Positions 26,914-35,178 of a stretch of DNA of 64,000 nucleotides are shown here, piece by piece; within the stretch, counting starts at the first letter, position 1; each line of letters starts with the position of its first letter. The stretch comes from Pleomorphomonas oryzae DSM 16300 (GTDB lineage Bacteria; Pseudomonadota; Alphaproteobacteria; Rhizobiales; Pleomorphomonadaceae): assembly GCF_000422965.1 (NCBI RefSeq), contig NZ_AUHB01000006.1, forward strand, positions 248,001 through 312,000, read 5' to 3'. The position numbers were made by a program, and so were the translations under genes. A model generated the notes under the pieces. It searched no databases, was not told the DNA's origin, and saw only the letters and a list, made by a program, of their open reading frames with translations.

Positions 26914-28650
26914 TCAATTCACGAAAGGTGGCAACAGGGCGGCTTGCTGGCGATCCCGCTCGGCGCCGACGATGGCATGCGCCAGTTCGTCGGGAATGCC
27001 GACGGCGGCAAGGGCGGCTTCGGAGAGCTGCAGGCTGGCCTCAAGGGGTAGCAGCACGACTTTGGTAGCCCCCACCGCCAGCAACAGCCGGGCGTGCTGG
27101 GTGTCATGGGCGCGAGCAAAAATCGGCAGGTCCGGCCATTCCGCCCTGGCAACGCGAACGACATCGGCCACCGCAACGGTATCGTTCATGGTGACGACCA
27201 GCGCCGCCGCCCGGCCAGTTCCCAGCCGCTTTAGGAGTGACCGGTGAATCGCGTTGCCCCAGTGGATGGCGACACCAGCCTTGCGCAGCCCCCCTACGGT
27301 GAGTGCATCTGCATCGACGGCGGCGATAGGGATGCCCGCTTCGGTAAGTGCCGCGCCGACAGCCCGGCCGACACGGCCATACCCCGCAATCACGACATGA
27401 CCATCTTCGCCTTCCGGCGGCAGGTCGGGGACCGGCTTTTCATCGTGCGGAAGGCGCAGCACGATGCGGCTGGTAATCGCACTGACCGTGGGTGCCGATA
27501 GCATGGAAAGCCCGACGACCACGACGATCAAACTACCGGTCTCCGGCGTGATCAAGCCAAAGCCGTTGGCGAGGCCGACCACGACAAAGACAAATTCGCT
27601 GCCACCGGCGAGCAGCAGCGACAATTCCACCGTCAGTGGCTTCGGTAGCCCGATCACTCGACCGATAGCCAGCAACAAGGCGGCTTTGATTGCCAGGAAG
27701 CCGACCAGCGCACCGAGATACAGCAGAGGCGTCGCAGCCACGCGATCAATATCAATGCCAAGTCCGACCGACACAAAGAAGACGCCGAGCAGCAAGCCCT
27801 TTACCGGCTCGATATCGACCGCGATCTGGTGACGGTATTCGGTTTCGGAAACAAGAAGACCGGCGAGAAAGGCCCCGAGGGCCAGCGACAAACCGATCGT
27901 TTCGGTAAGGACCGCTGTGCCGATGGCCGTAACGAGGACCGCAGCCAGGAACAGCTCGCGGATGCCGGTGGCGATCACCATACGGAACAGGCGGCGAAGG
28001 AGCAGCCGTCCGAGCGCCATGATCACGGCAATGGCGATCGACGCCTTGATGACGGCGAAGACGAGGTCAAGAAGCACCGACCTTCCGCCCGGATTGCCGA
28101 AGGCCTGCGTCATCAAGAGGATCAGAACAACCGTCAGATCCTGGAACAACAAGATGGCCAGCGCCGAACGACCTAGGCGGCTACCGGCGGCGCCGCGTTC
28201 GGTGAGGATCTGCATGACGATGGCGGTCGATGACATCGACAGGGCGGAGCCGACCACCACAGCGGCCGGCAGCGTCAGGCCGATCGCCAGCAGCAGGGCG
28301 ACCATCACCGTCGCCGTGGCGATCACCTGAACGCTGCCAAGGCCGAAGACGCGAACACGCATTGCCCACAGCCGATCGAGAGACAGATCGAGGCCGATCA
28401 TGAAAAGCAGGAAAACCAGGCCGAGCTCGGACAGCAGTGCGATGCCAGCGCGGTCGGTGATCAACAGATAGTCGATCCCGGGCAGGCTACCGGAAAAGCG
28501 CCCGAGCCCACCTGGACCGAGCAGCATGCCGATCCCGAGGAATCCGATGATCGGGCTGATCCGCAGGCGGTGGATGAACGGAAGCACAATGCCGGCGGCG
28601 GCCAGAAACACAACCGTTTCGCGAAGGTCGAGCGCGGCCTCAGCAGTCAT
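26914..28650 (-). CDS. CPA2-family cation:proton antiporter with TrkA-N domain (KefB/YbaL-like)
   Basis: A 578-residue membrane antiporter. About 12 to 13 helices occupy residues 1-390, followed by a cytoplasmic NAD-binding RCK/TrkA-N domain starting at HVVIAGYGRVGRAVG. These proteins exchange potassium or sodium for protons and are gated by ligands on the RCK domain. The overall layout is closest to YbaL/KefB; the glutathione regulation typical of KefB/KefC is not proven. It diverges from the haemolysin-family gene. Confidence 0.9.
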   Translation of the reverse strand: MTAEAALDLRETVVFLAAAGIVLPFIHRLRISPIIGFLGIGMLLGPGGLGRFSGSLPGIDYLLITDRAGIALLSELGLVFLLFMIGLDLSLDRLWAMRVRVFGLGSVQVIATATVMVALLLAIGLTLPAAVVVGSALSMSSTAIVMQILTERGAAGSRLGRSALAILLFQDLTVVLILLMTQAFGNPGGRSVLLDLVFAVIKASIAIAVIMALGRLLLRRLFRMVIATGIRELFLAAVLVTAIGTAVLTETIGLSLALGAFLAGLLVSETEYRHQIAVDIEPVKGLLLGVFFVSVGLGIDIDRVAATPLLYLGALVGFLAIKAALLLAIGRVIGLPKPLTVELSLLLAGGSEFVFVVVGLANGFGLITPETGSLIVVVVGLSMLSAPTVSAITSRIVLRLPHDEKPVPDLPPEGEDGHVVIAGYGRVGRAVGAALTEAGIPIAAVDADALTVGGLRKAGVAIHWGNAIHRSLLKRLGTGRAAALVVTMNDTVAVADVVRVARAEWPDLPIFARAHDTQHARLLLAVGATKVVLLPLEASLQLSEAALAAVGIPDELAHAIVGAERDRQQAALLPPFVN

Positions 28651-28968
28651 GGAAGAGCTCTCCTGTGATCTTGGACCTTATCAGGAGGCCGTTGTCGAAA
28701 CGATAAGCGGTGGCGGCTTCGCATGTTGGTGACAATGCACGCCAAACTCGGCGTACGATCGGAACCTCATTCGGAATGCTCGCCATCACACAACGCGGCG
28801 AGCCAGGTCGCAACTCAAACCTGCGGCAAGCGAAACGTCGCCTGAGTTGATGCGCTGAGCGCTCGGGCCGCCCTGAAAACTCCTCAATCTTTTCACGCCA
28901 CGCCCCGAAAGCTGTAAGCAACACGTAAGGCTGGAACATCATCGTCTCCACAACGCAACAAGCGAGAC
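28651..28968. other. Divergent region before the haemolysin/AMP-ligase gene set
   Basis: This 318-base region separates the antiporter from the acyl-ligase gene set. No gene is supported. A direct repeat suited to a response regulator is at 28914-28929, about 40 bases before the first gene. Confidence 0.5.
28914..28929 (+). promoter_or_regulatory. GTAAG direct repeat, candidate response-regulator site
   Basis: GTAAG at 28914-28918 and again at 28925-28929 are 11 bases apart start to start, one helical turn, as OmpR/QseB/PmrA-type dimers require. A response regulator gene is encoded at the far end of the same gene set. Confidence 0.4.
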
Positions 28969-29559
28969 ATGATGATGGGAACGTCAGTTCTAGTTGACAG
29001 CGATGACACCCGATATCCAGAAATAGAGAACTTTATCCGCGATATATACCAGAGATCATACTTCGCGAAGCCGGCAAATCTCCCCAAAAAGCTGCTCGCA
29101 AAATACAGTAAGCATGGTGACCTACTTTGCGCGGCTGGCTTGAGGACGCCAAAGGACGGCTTCTTCTCGGAATGCTATCTCGATCTGCCGATCGAACAGG
29201 CGCTGGCGAGCGCTATCGGGCACGAGGTCCGGCGCGCCGACATTTGCGAAGTCACCTCTCTTGTCAGCAACTCGCCGCATGAGACAGGCGCATTCGTCGA
29301 CGACATCGCAGCACAAATTGCCGCCCTCGGTTTCAGCTGGTCCTTCTATACGCTGACGAGCCGTCTCGCCCTGCTGCTGAAACGCAAGGGACTTTCCCCC
29401 ATCGACCTCGCTCCCGCCGAGGCTCACCGCGTTCCCTCGCCTGAGACTTGGGGGCGCTATTACCTGACCTCTCCCCGCGTCTTCGCCATTTCGATCGAGC
29501 ACCTCAGGGCTCGCACAACCTCTCCCGGAGGCACCCTAGACCATGCCATCGCTATTTGA
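28969..29559 (+). CDS. Thermostable haemolysin family protein (GNAT-like fold)
   Basis: A 196-residue protein of the family named after Vibrio delta-VPH. It has no signal peptide or membrane helix, so toxin activity is doubtful. The central pattern LLCAAGLRTPKDGFFSECYLD followed by RRADICEVTSLV resembles the acyl-transferring GNAT/autoinducer-synthase fold, in which the E in ICEVTSL is a typical position. An enzyme transferring an acyl group is therefore a reasonable guess. It is the first gene of a six-gene set and overlaps the acyl ligase by 17 bases. ATG codons at 28969, 28972 and 28975 compete as start. Confidence 0.75.
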   Translation: MMMGTSVLVDSDDTRYPEIENFIRDIYQRSYFAKPANLPKKLLAKYSKHGDLLCAAGLRTPKDGFFSECYLDLPIEQALASAIGHEVRRADICEVTSLVSNSPHETGAFVDDIAAQIAALGFSWSFYTLTSRLALLLKRKGLSPIDLAPAEAHRVPSPETWGRYYLTSPRVFAISIEHLRARTTSPGGTLDHAIAI

Positions 29560-31000
29560 ACCACTCTTCGGCCATGCACAAATCGACAGCGCAGCCAAGG
29601 CCTTCGCCGACGCAGAACATGACTTCACCCGGGGGCAGTTCCTGGCGGCGGTGAGCACTCTTGCCGGTCAGCTCCAGCATATGCCTCGAACCGTCGGCAT
29701 CCTGATGCCCAACGGTGTCGCCTGGGCAGTTACGCTCGTCGCCGCCGCCGCCGCGGGAAAGACCATCGTGCCGCTGCCGACCTTCTTCAGCGCGGCCCAG
29801 ATCGCCTACATCGTCGCCGATGCCGGTGTCGAACTCATCCTGACTGACGGCCAGTTCAAAATGGCGGAGACCTTGAAGGGAACCGCCACCCTCGCCGTGC
29901 ATATCGATCCAGAAGCGCCGAGCGTGCTTCACCCGGAACCGGACTTCGACGTGGTCATCTACACATCCGGCAGCACAGGAACGCCCAAGGGCGTACGCCT
30001 CGGCGAACGGCAGATCACCTGGTCTACCCGTGCCCTGGTCGAGGCAAGCCAGGCATCCCGCACCGACCGTTACCTTTCGATCCTGCCGCTGTCGCTGCTT
30101 CTCGAAATGCTCGCCGCGATATTCGTTCCGCTCTCGGTGGGCGGAAGCACCTATTTCGACCGAGAGACGGCCGATGCCATTGGTCATGGCAACGTCCGAT
30201 CGCTGGCCGGCGTTTTCGAGCGTCACAAGCCGACGTCGTCGGTCCTCCTGCCTCAGCTCCTCAAGATCTGGGTGACGGAACTTTTGACCAAGGGGCAGAT
30301 CGCCCCAGGCTCGCTACGGTTCGTCGCCGTGGGCGGCGCGCCGGTTCCGAGATCGGTGGCGGATCGCGCCGTCCTCTTGGGTATCCCCATCCATGAAGGC
30401 TACGGTCTCTCCGAATGCTGTTCGGTAGTCGCCATGAACAGGCCGGGTGCAAGGACGGCAGGAACCGTCGGTCGGCCGCTCGACGGTCTCGAGGTCACTC
30501 TTGAGGACGGCGAAATCATCGTCTCCGGCCCGTCGGTAACGGCAGGCTACCTTGGGAAAGCGGACCATGTCGGCTCGTGGCGAACCGGCGATCTCGGCCA
30601 CTTCGATGAAAGCGGCAACCTCATCGTGCTGGGCCGCAAGGACAATCTGATCGTCACCGGCTATGGCCGCAACGTCAGTCCGGAATGGGTGGAGACCGCC
30701 CTGCTCTCGGACCCGCGTCTCGCGCTCGCCTGCGTATGCGGCAGCTCGGATCGGCCACTCACCGCCGTCCTGATGCCAGCTCCGGCGGCAGAACCCTGGT
30801 TCATGGCGGCCAGCGAGGCGGATCTCATCGAGCTGGTCCTCGACCTGACGTCGGCGCTGCCGACCTACGCGCGTCCCGAGCAGGCCGTTGCCCTCTCCCT
30901 CGCCACCGCGCGGGCGGAACAGCTCATCACCGACAATGGCCGCGTTCGCCGTAACGCGATCGCCGCCTTCCTTTCGGCCCGCAACGAACAAGCGGCCTGA
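29543..31000 (+). CDS. AMP-dependent acyl ligase / synthetase family protein
   Basis: An ANL-family enzyme expected to activate a carboxylic acid as acyl-AMP and pass it to CoA or another acceptor. The phosphate loop YTSGSTGTPKG is at residues 140-150, the adenine motif GYGLSECC and the hinge TGDLGHFDESGNLIVLGRKD are present. At 485 residues it is short and has a small N-terminal domain. The C-terminal A10 motif reads DNGRVRR, with Arg 467 where most family members have the catalytic Lys (GKxxR). It overlaps the preceding gene by 17 bases. Substrate unknown. Confidence 0.87.
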   Translation: MPSLFEPLFGHAQIDSAAKAFADAEHDFTRGQFLAAVSTLAGQLQHMPRTVGILMPNGVAWAVTLVAAAAAGKTIVPLPTFFSAAQIAYIVADAGVELILTDGQFKMAETLKGTATLAVHIDPEAPSVLHPEPDFDVVIYTSGSTGTPKGVRLGERQITWSTRALVEASQASRTDRYLSILPLSLLLEMLAAIFVPLSVGGSTYFDRETADAIGHGNVRSLAGVFERHKPTSSVLLPQLLKIWVTELLTKGQIAPGSLRFVAVGGAPVPRSVADRAVLLGIPIHEGYGLSECCSVVAMNRPGARTAGTVGRPLDGLEVTLEDGEIIVSGPSVTAGYLGKADHVGSWRTGDLGHFDESGNLIVLGRKDNLIVTGYGRNVSPEWVETALLSDPRLALACVCGSSDRPLTAVLMPAPAAEPWFMAASEADLIELVLDLTSALPTYARPEQAVALSLATARAEQLITDNGRVRRNAIAAFLSARNEQAA

Positions 31001-31035
31001 CAATCCTCGATAAACACCCCCAGCAAGGAATGATC

Positions 31036-31704
31036 ATGTCCTTCTACGATCAGCTTCAACAGGAAACCGCAGTCGAGCGGCAGCGCTTTCTTTCCATCCC
31101 GCTCATCCGTCGGGCCATCGCCGAAGGCGCCAGCCGCGAGACCTATCTCGCCTTCCTTGGCGAGGCTTACCACCACGTCAGCCACACCTTCCCTTTGTTG
31201 GCGCTGGCGGCCTCGCGCACCACCGACGAGCGCTATCAGGACGCGCTGGTCGAATACATGGAAGAGGAGCGCGGCCACGAGAAATGGATCCTCGACGACA
31301 TCGTGTTCTTCGGCGGCAATGCCGATACGGTTCGCCGGCGGGGGCCGTCGCCAGCAACCATCGCCATGGTCGGCTATACCTATTATGCCATCGAGCATCT
31401 GACCCCCTACGCCATGCTCGGCAGCGTGCATGTGCTCGAAGGGATGTCGGTTCTGCTCGCCGACAAGCTGGCCGACCGCCTGAGCCAGTCCTGGGGGCAA
31501 CAGGACGCCAAGGGCTTTTCCTATCTGCGCTCCCACGGCAGTTTGGATCAGAGCCACGTCGCTTTCTTCCGCGACCTCATCAACGGCTTCACCGACCCGG
31601 TGGTCCAGCGCCTGATCATCGACAATTCCAAGATTTTCCATCACCTCTACGGCGGCATCTTCCAGGAGATCGACGCGCGCGAGGGCCTCGCCAATGCGGC
31701 CTGA
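31036..31704 (+). CDS. Haeme-oxygenase-like diiron enzyme (TenA/iron-containing redox family)
   Basis: A 222-residue all-helical protein of the haeme-oxygenase-like fold. Likely iron ligands are E43, E78 and H81 (ExxH), E135, and D171 and H174 in HGSLDQSH, an arrangement like that of UndA, BesC and SznF, which use two irons and oxygen for decarboxylation, desaturation or N-oxidation. It is not TenA thiaminase, whose active-site Cys is missing. The ATG at 31036 fits AAGGA six bases upstream. Lying behind an acyl ligase suggests it acts on an acyl chain or acyl-amine. Confidence 0.82.
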   Translation: MSFYDQLQQETAVERQRFLSIPLIRRAIAEGASRETYLAFLGEAYHHVSHTFPLLALAASRTTDERYQDALVEYMEEERGHEKWILDDIVFFGGNADTVRRRGPSPATIAMVGYTYYAIEHLTPYAMLGSVHVLEGMSVLLADKLADRLSQSWGQQDAKGFSYLRSHGSLDQSHVAFFRDLINGFTDPVVQRLIIDNSKIFHHLYGGIFQEIDAREGLANAA

Positions 31705-32461
31705 GCCCCCCCTCGTTCTGATCACGGGCGGCGGCTCTGGCATTGGGCGCGCCCTGGCGCTGGCCGCTGCCCGCGATGGGGCCGAAATCGCCCTGTGCGG
31801 GCGGCGGGGCAATGCGCTCACCGAAACGGCCTCCCTCCTTGAGGGCAGCGGCGATCCGCTTGTCATTCCCGCCGATCTCACCACCCCCGCCGGCCGCACC
31901 CGCGTGATCGATACCATCGCCGATCGCTGGGGCAGGCTGGACATTCTGATCAACAATGCCGGCATCGTTGAAGGCGGACCGCACGACTCGTTCGACGACG
32001 AAGCCGTCGAGCATTTGTTCGCCACCAACGTGCTGGCTCCGATGGCGCTCACACGGGCGGCTTTTCCTCTCCTCCAAGCGAGCCGAGCGGCCTCACCGCG
32101 GGTCGTCAACGTCGGTTCGGTGTTCGGCGAAATCGCCTACCCAGAATTTGCCGCCTATTCGGCCAGCAAGTTCGCCCTGCGCGGCTTTTCGTCAGCCCTC
32201 AGACGCGAGTGGAAACGCCACGGCATCGAAGTCACCTACGCATCCCCCCGCGCCACCCGAACCGACGCCGCAGCAGCCTTCGATGACCTTATCGAAAGCC
32301 AGGGCATGTCGCTCGACGCACCGGACGCCGTGGCCCGAAGGATTTGGAAAGCCGTCCGGCGAGGACGACGAACCGTTTACCCCGCCGGTCCCGAACGCCT
32401 TTTCATTCTCATCCAGAGCCTGTTCCCCGCTCTGATCGATCGCGCTCTGACGGCAAAGTGA
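31694..32461 (+). CDS. SDR family oxidoreductase
   Basis: A 255-residue short-chain reductase. The cofactor motif is TGGGSGIGRA near residue 10, NNAG near 92, and YSASKFALRG carries the catalytic Tyr and Lys. It overlaps the diiron enzyme by 11 bases, so both are made together. The end (GPERLFILIQSLFPALIDRAL) has a hydrophobic helix that could contact the membrane. The natural substrate is presumably the product of the ligase/diiron steps. Confidence 0.85.
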   Translation: MRPEPPLVLITGGGSGIGRALALAAARDGAEIALCGRRGNALTETASLLEGSGDPLVIPADLTTPAGRTRVIDTIADRWGRLDILINNAGIVEGGPHDSFDDEAVEHLFATNVLAPMALTRAAFPLLQASRAASPRVVNVGSVFGEIAYPEFAAYSASKFALRGFSSALRREWKRHGIEVTYASPRATRTDAAAAFDDLIESQGMSLDAPDAVARRIWKAVRRGRRTVYPAGPERLFILIQSLFPALIDRALTAK

Positions 32462-32484
32462 AGCCCAAAAACGGAAGTTGAATC

Positions 32485-33153
32485 ATGACCATCGTTCGCA
32501 CGACCACAATTCGCGCTACCCTTCTCGGCGTTCTGGCGCTCTCTGCTTTCCCAGCGTTCGCAGATGCTGATCCTGCTTTCGACGGCGCCTTGCATAATCT
32601 GGAGGTCCACTGGGAAACGGTGAAGTTCACCGTTCCCCCGGGCGACAAGCAAACCACCGAAATGGAAAAGGTCGGCGCGGAAGCGGATGCACTCATGGCC
32701 CGCTACCCCAATCGGGTCGAAGCCGAGATCTGGGACGGCATCCTGAAATCGGAACAGGCGTCGATGGCCTCGGCCTTCTCGGCCCTGTCGCTTGCCAAAG
32801 AGGCGAGAGCCGTCCTCGAAAAAGCCTATACCGAAAATCCCGCTGCCCTCGACGCCGGAGCGCCGACCAGCCTCGGCGTTCTCTATTACCGCGTTCCCGG
32901 CTTTCCGATCGCCTTCGGCGACAACAAGAAAGCCCGCTCGCTTCTCGAACAGGCGACGGCTTCTGCCCCGCAGGGTCTCGACGCCTGGTATTTCTATGGC
33001 GACTTCCTGATGAACCAGGGCGAGAATGACAAAGCGCGTCAGGTCTTCACCTATGCCCTGTCGATTCCGGAAAATCCGGCACGGCCGCTCTGGGACAAGA
33101 GCCGTCGCCAAGTGATCAAGGAAGATCTCGCCAAGCTGCAGGCCAAGACGTGA
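32485..33153 (+). CDS. Secreted TPR-like protein (TRAP T-component-like)
   Basis: A 222-residue protein with a cleavable signal peptide (about residues 1-26, LLGVLALSAFPAFADA). The rest is helical with TPR-like repeats, clearest at NKKARSLLEQATASAPQGLDAWYFYGDFL and NDKARQVFTYALSIP. The pattern recalls TatT-type periplasmic scaffold proteins. It may hold a lipidic ligand or partner in the periplasm. It is 23 bases after the SDR and overlaps the methyltransferase start by four. Confidence 0.72.
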   Translation: MTIVRTTTIRATLLGVLALSAFPAFADADPAFDGALHNLEVHWETVKFTVPPGDKQTTEMEKVGAEADALMARYPNRVEAEIWDGILKSEQASMASAFSALSLAKEARAVLEKAYTENPAALDAGAPTSLGVLYYRVPGFPIAFGDNKKARSLLEQATASAPQGLDAWYFYGDFLMNQGENDKARQVFTYALSIPENPARPLWDKSRRQVIKEDLAKLQAKT

Positions 33154-33863
33154 CCTCTGCGCTCCCACAGCACCGAGGCGACGACCTCTGGAGCCGGATC
33201 GACCGCCAGCTCGCTTATCCCAGGGGCGTCGCCGGCTGGCTTCTGGGCCATATCATGGTCCCGCTTAACCGCTCCCCAAATCGCAAGGCCGTCGCCGCCC
33301 TGGCCCCGAGGGGCGGTGAGGCCATTCTCGAAGTCGGCTTCGGCCCGGGCCAGGCCCTCGGCGATATTCTTGCCGTTGCACCTGGCTGTCGCCTCCATGG
33401 CATCGACCGCTCCGCCGAGATGGTCGATCTGGCACGCTGGCGAAACAGGCGTGCCGGCGGCGCGCTTGACTTGCGTATCGGCACCCTGTCCGACCTTCCG
33501 TGGCCAGATGCGAGCTTCGACAAGGTGCTGGCCGTCAACGTTGCCTATTTCTTCGATGAGGAAGGCATTGCGGCTCGTGAACTTCACCGCGTGCTGCGGC
33601 CGGGTGGCCGGCTCGTCCTCTACGTCACGGACCGCGACACCATGGCCCGCTGGCGTTTGGCCGGGCCGGAAACCCACCGCCTCTATGGCAAGACGGATAT
33701 TGAGACCATGCTGGTTGGCGCCGGTTTCGAGCCCCGCAACATCAAACTGACAGCCGTTTCGCTGCCTCTGGGAATGCAGGGGTGGATGGCAACCGCTGAA
33801 CGAAGCGCGCTTTCCTCTGTCAGGTCAGCCGATCCTGCGGAGACCAGGGGTTCAGCATCATAG
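33150..33863 (+). CDS. Class I SAM-dependent methyltransferase
   Basis: A 237-residue Rossmann-fold methyltransferase. Motif I is ILEVGFGPGQALG (about residue 58), the acidic residue that holds SAM is in LHGIDRSAEMVDLA and motif IV is DASFDKVLAVNVAYF. The start is GTG in GTGA, coupled to the TPR-like gene. The last 44 bases overlap the end of the convergent histidine kinase. The methyl acceptor is unknown. Confidence 0.85.
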   Translation: MTSALPQHRGDDLWSRIDRQLAYPRGVAGWLLGHIMVPLNRSPNRKAVAALAPRGGEAILEVGFGPGQALGDILAVAPGCRLHGIDRSAEMVDLARWRNRRAGGALDLRIGTLSDLPWPDASFDKVLAVNVAYFFDEEGIAARELHRVLRPGGRLVLYVTDRDTMARWRLAGPETHRLYGKTDIETMLVGAGFEPRNIKLTAVSLPLGMQGWMATAERSALSSVRSADPAETRGSAS

Positions 33864-35178
33864 TCGCCCTGGCGCCGCGCGGCGGCGCGTTTTCGACAAC
33901 AAGTCGCCCGCCAAAAGCGCTGAGAGTTCTTGCGGCGATCGATAGACCAAGCCCGACGCCGTCGAACCGATCGCTGCGGATAGGGGCTCGCGTCGAAAGA
34001 TCGCGGGACAGGAGAGAAACCGGGAAGCCGGGTCCATCGTCGGTCACGCTGAGCGAGCAGGTGTCATGGTCGATTGCGATGGAAATCTCGCTGCCGGGCG
34101 GGGCGTGAGACAGAGCATTTTCGACGAGATTGCGCAGCGCCCGAAAGAGCTCATCAAACAGGCCCGCCACAGGAGCGGGATGCTCGGCGCCGATCAGCTC
34201 GATGGATCTTCCACGCGCGACAACGAGAGGCGCCATGAATTCGGCCACGCGGCGGCCAACATCGCCGAGATCGACATGGTCGTCTGGCGAAAGCTGAACT
34301 CGGCCGAGACGCGCCCGATCCAAGAGCTGCTCGATCATCCGTTCCATGCGGTCGATTTCCGGCTTCAGCAAAGGCGTTGCATCATCGCTGTTGCCAGCCA
34401 GCTGCAGTTTCAAAACGGCGATGGGCGTCCTGAGGTCGTGCGCCACGTCCGCGACGAACTCCTCAAGCGCGCGGTACCCGGCCTGCAACCGGCCGAATGC
34501 CAGATTGACGGCCCGCACCAGAGCCCGCACGTCATCCGGCAATCCTATCTCATCAATGGCGGCCACCCGCGCCTGCGTCGTGATGGCCTCGGCCTGGGCG
34601 ACGGCTGTGCGAACCGGCCTCAGAGCAATGTGAGCGACGCCGAGGTTGGCAAGCAGCATGAGAAGCAGGAAAGGCAGCCACAGCCAGGCGATGTCTTTGA
34701 TGAACTCTTCCAGAACGGAATCAAAAACCATCTCGCCGCCGGGAAAGACGACCTCAACGAACAATGGTCGGTCGGTCCCATCGATCGGTGCAGCAAAGCC
34801 ATAGCGCATCGTCCGGGTCGAGCCGGCGGGCAGTTCGAAAAAGAACCCGTCCTTACCGTCCAGCGGGACGAAAGCCTGGCGATCAGCCGAATTGCCCCCC
34901 AGCCATCGCCCATCGGCGTCGAGAACGGCATAGGCGCCGTTGGCCCGCTCGATCAGCCGCTCGGTTTGGTGGCCGGCGACAAAACTCCGGCCGCCGCTGG
35001 CGGTGACATCGGCTGCGATGGCCCTCGCAAAGCTCTGCAAGGTTCCCTCGCGAAACTGGCTCTCCGAGGCGTGAAAGCGGAAATACAGAAAGGCCGATGC
35101 AAGGAGAACAGCAGCGACAGCGGCCAGCAAAAGCCCGACCGCAAGGCGACCGAACAAACCGCGCGGACCGACCTTCAC
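33820..35178 (-). CDS. Sensor histidine kinase (QseC/PmrB-like)
   Basis: A 452-residue membrane sensor with helices near residues 12-30 and 165-185 enclosing a periplasmic domain of about 135 residues. The HAMP-like linker is followed by the H box VADVAHDLRTPIAVL, N box NLVENALSHAP and the G boxes DDGPGFP and GVGLGLSIA. It starts with GTG overlapping the regulator stop (GTGA). It converges on the acyl-ligase gene set with overlapping ends, so it probably senses a condition or product linked to that set. Confidence 0.9.
   Translation of the reverse strand: MKVGPRGLFGRLAVGLLLAAVAAVLLASAFLYFRFHASESQFREGTLQSFARAIAADVTASGGRSFVAGHQTERLIERANGAYAVLDADGRWLGGNSADRQAFVPLDGKDGFFFELPAGSTRTMRYGFAAPIDGTDRPLFVEVVFPGGEMVFDSVLEEFIKDIAWLWLPFLLLMLLANLGVAHIALRPVRTAVAQAEAITTQARVAAIDEIGLPDDVRALVRAVNLAFGRLQAGYRALEEFVADVAHDLRTPIAVLKLQLAGNSDDATPLLKPEIDRMERMIEQLLDRARLGRVQLSPDDHVDLGDVGRRVAEFMAPLVVARGRSIELIGAEHPAPVAGLFDELFRALRNLVENALSHAPPGSEISIAIDHDTCSLSVTDDGPGFPVSLLSRDLSTRAPIRSDRFDGVGLGLSIAARTLSAFGGRLVVENAPPRGARATMMLNPWSPQDRLT

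Noticed and set aside
28969-29559. Reading the thermostable haemolysin family protein as a secreted toxin
   Set aside because: There is no export signal or membrane-active segment, and its neighbours are metabolic enzymes.
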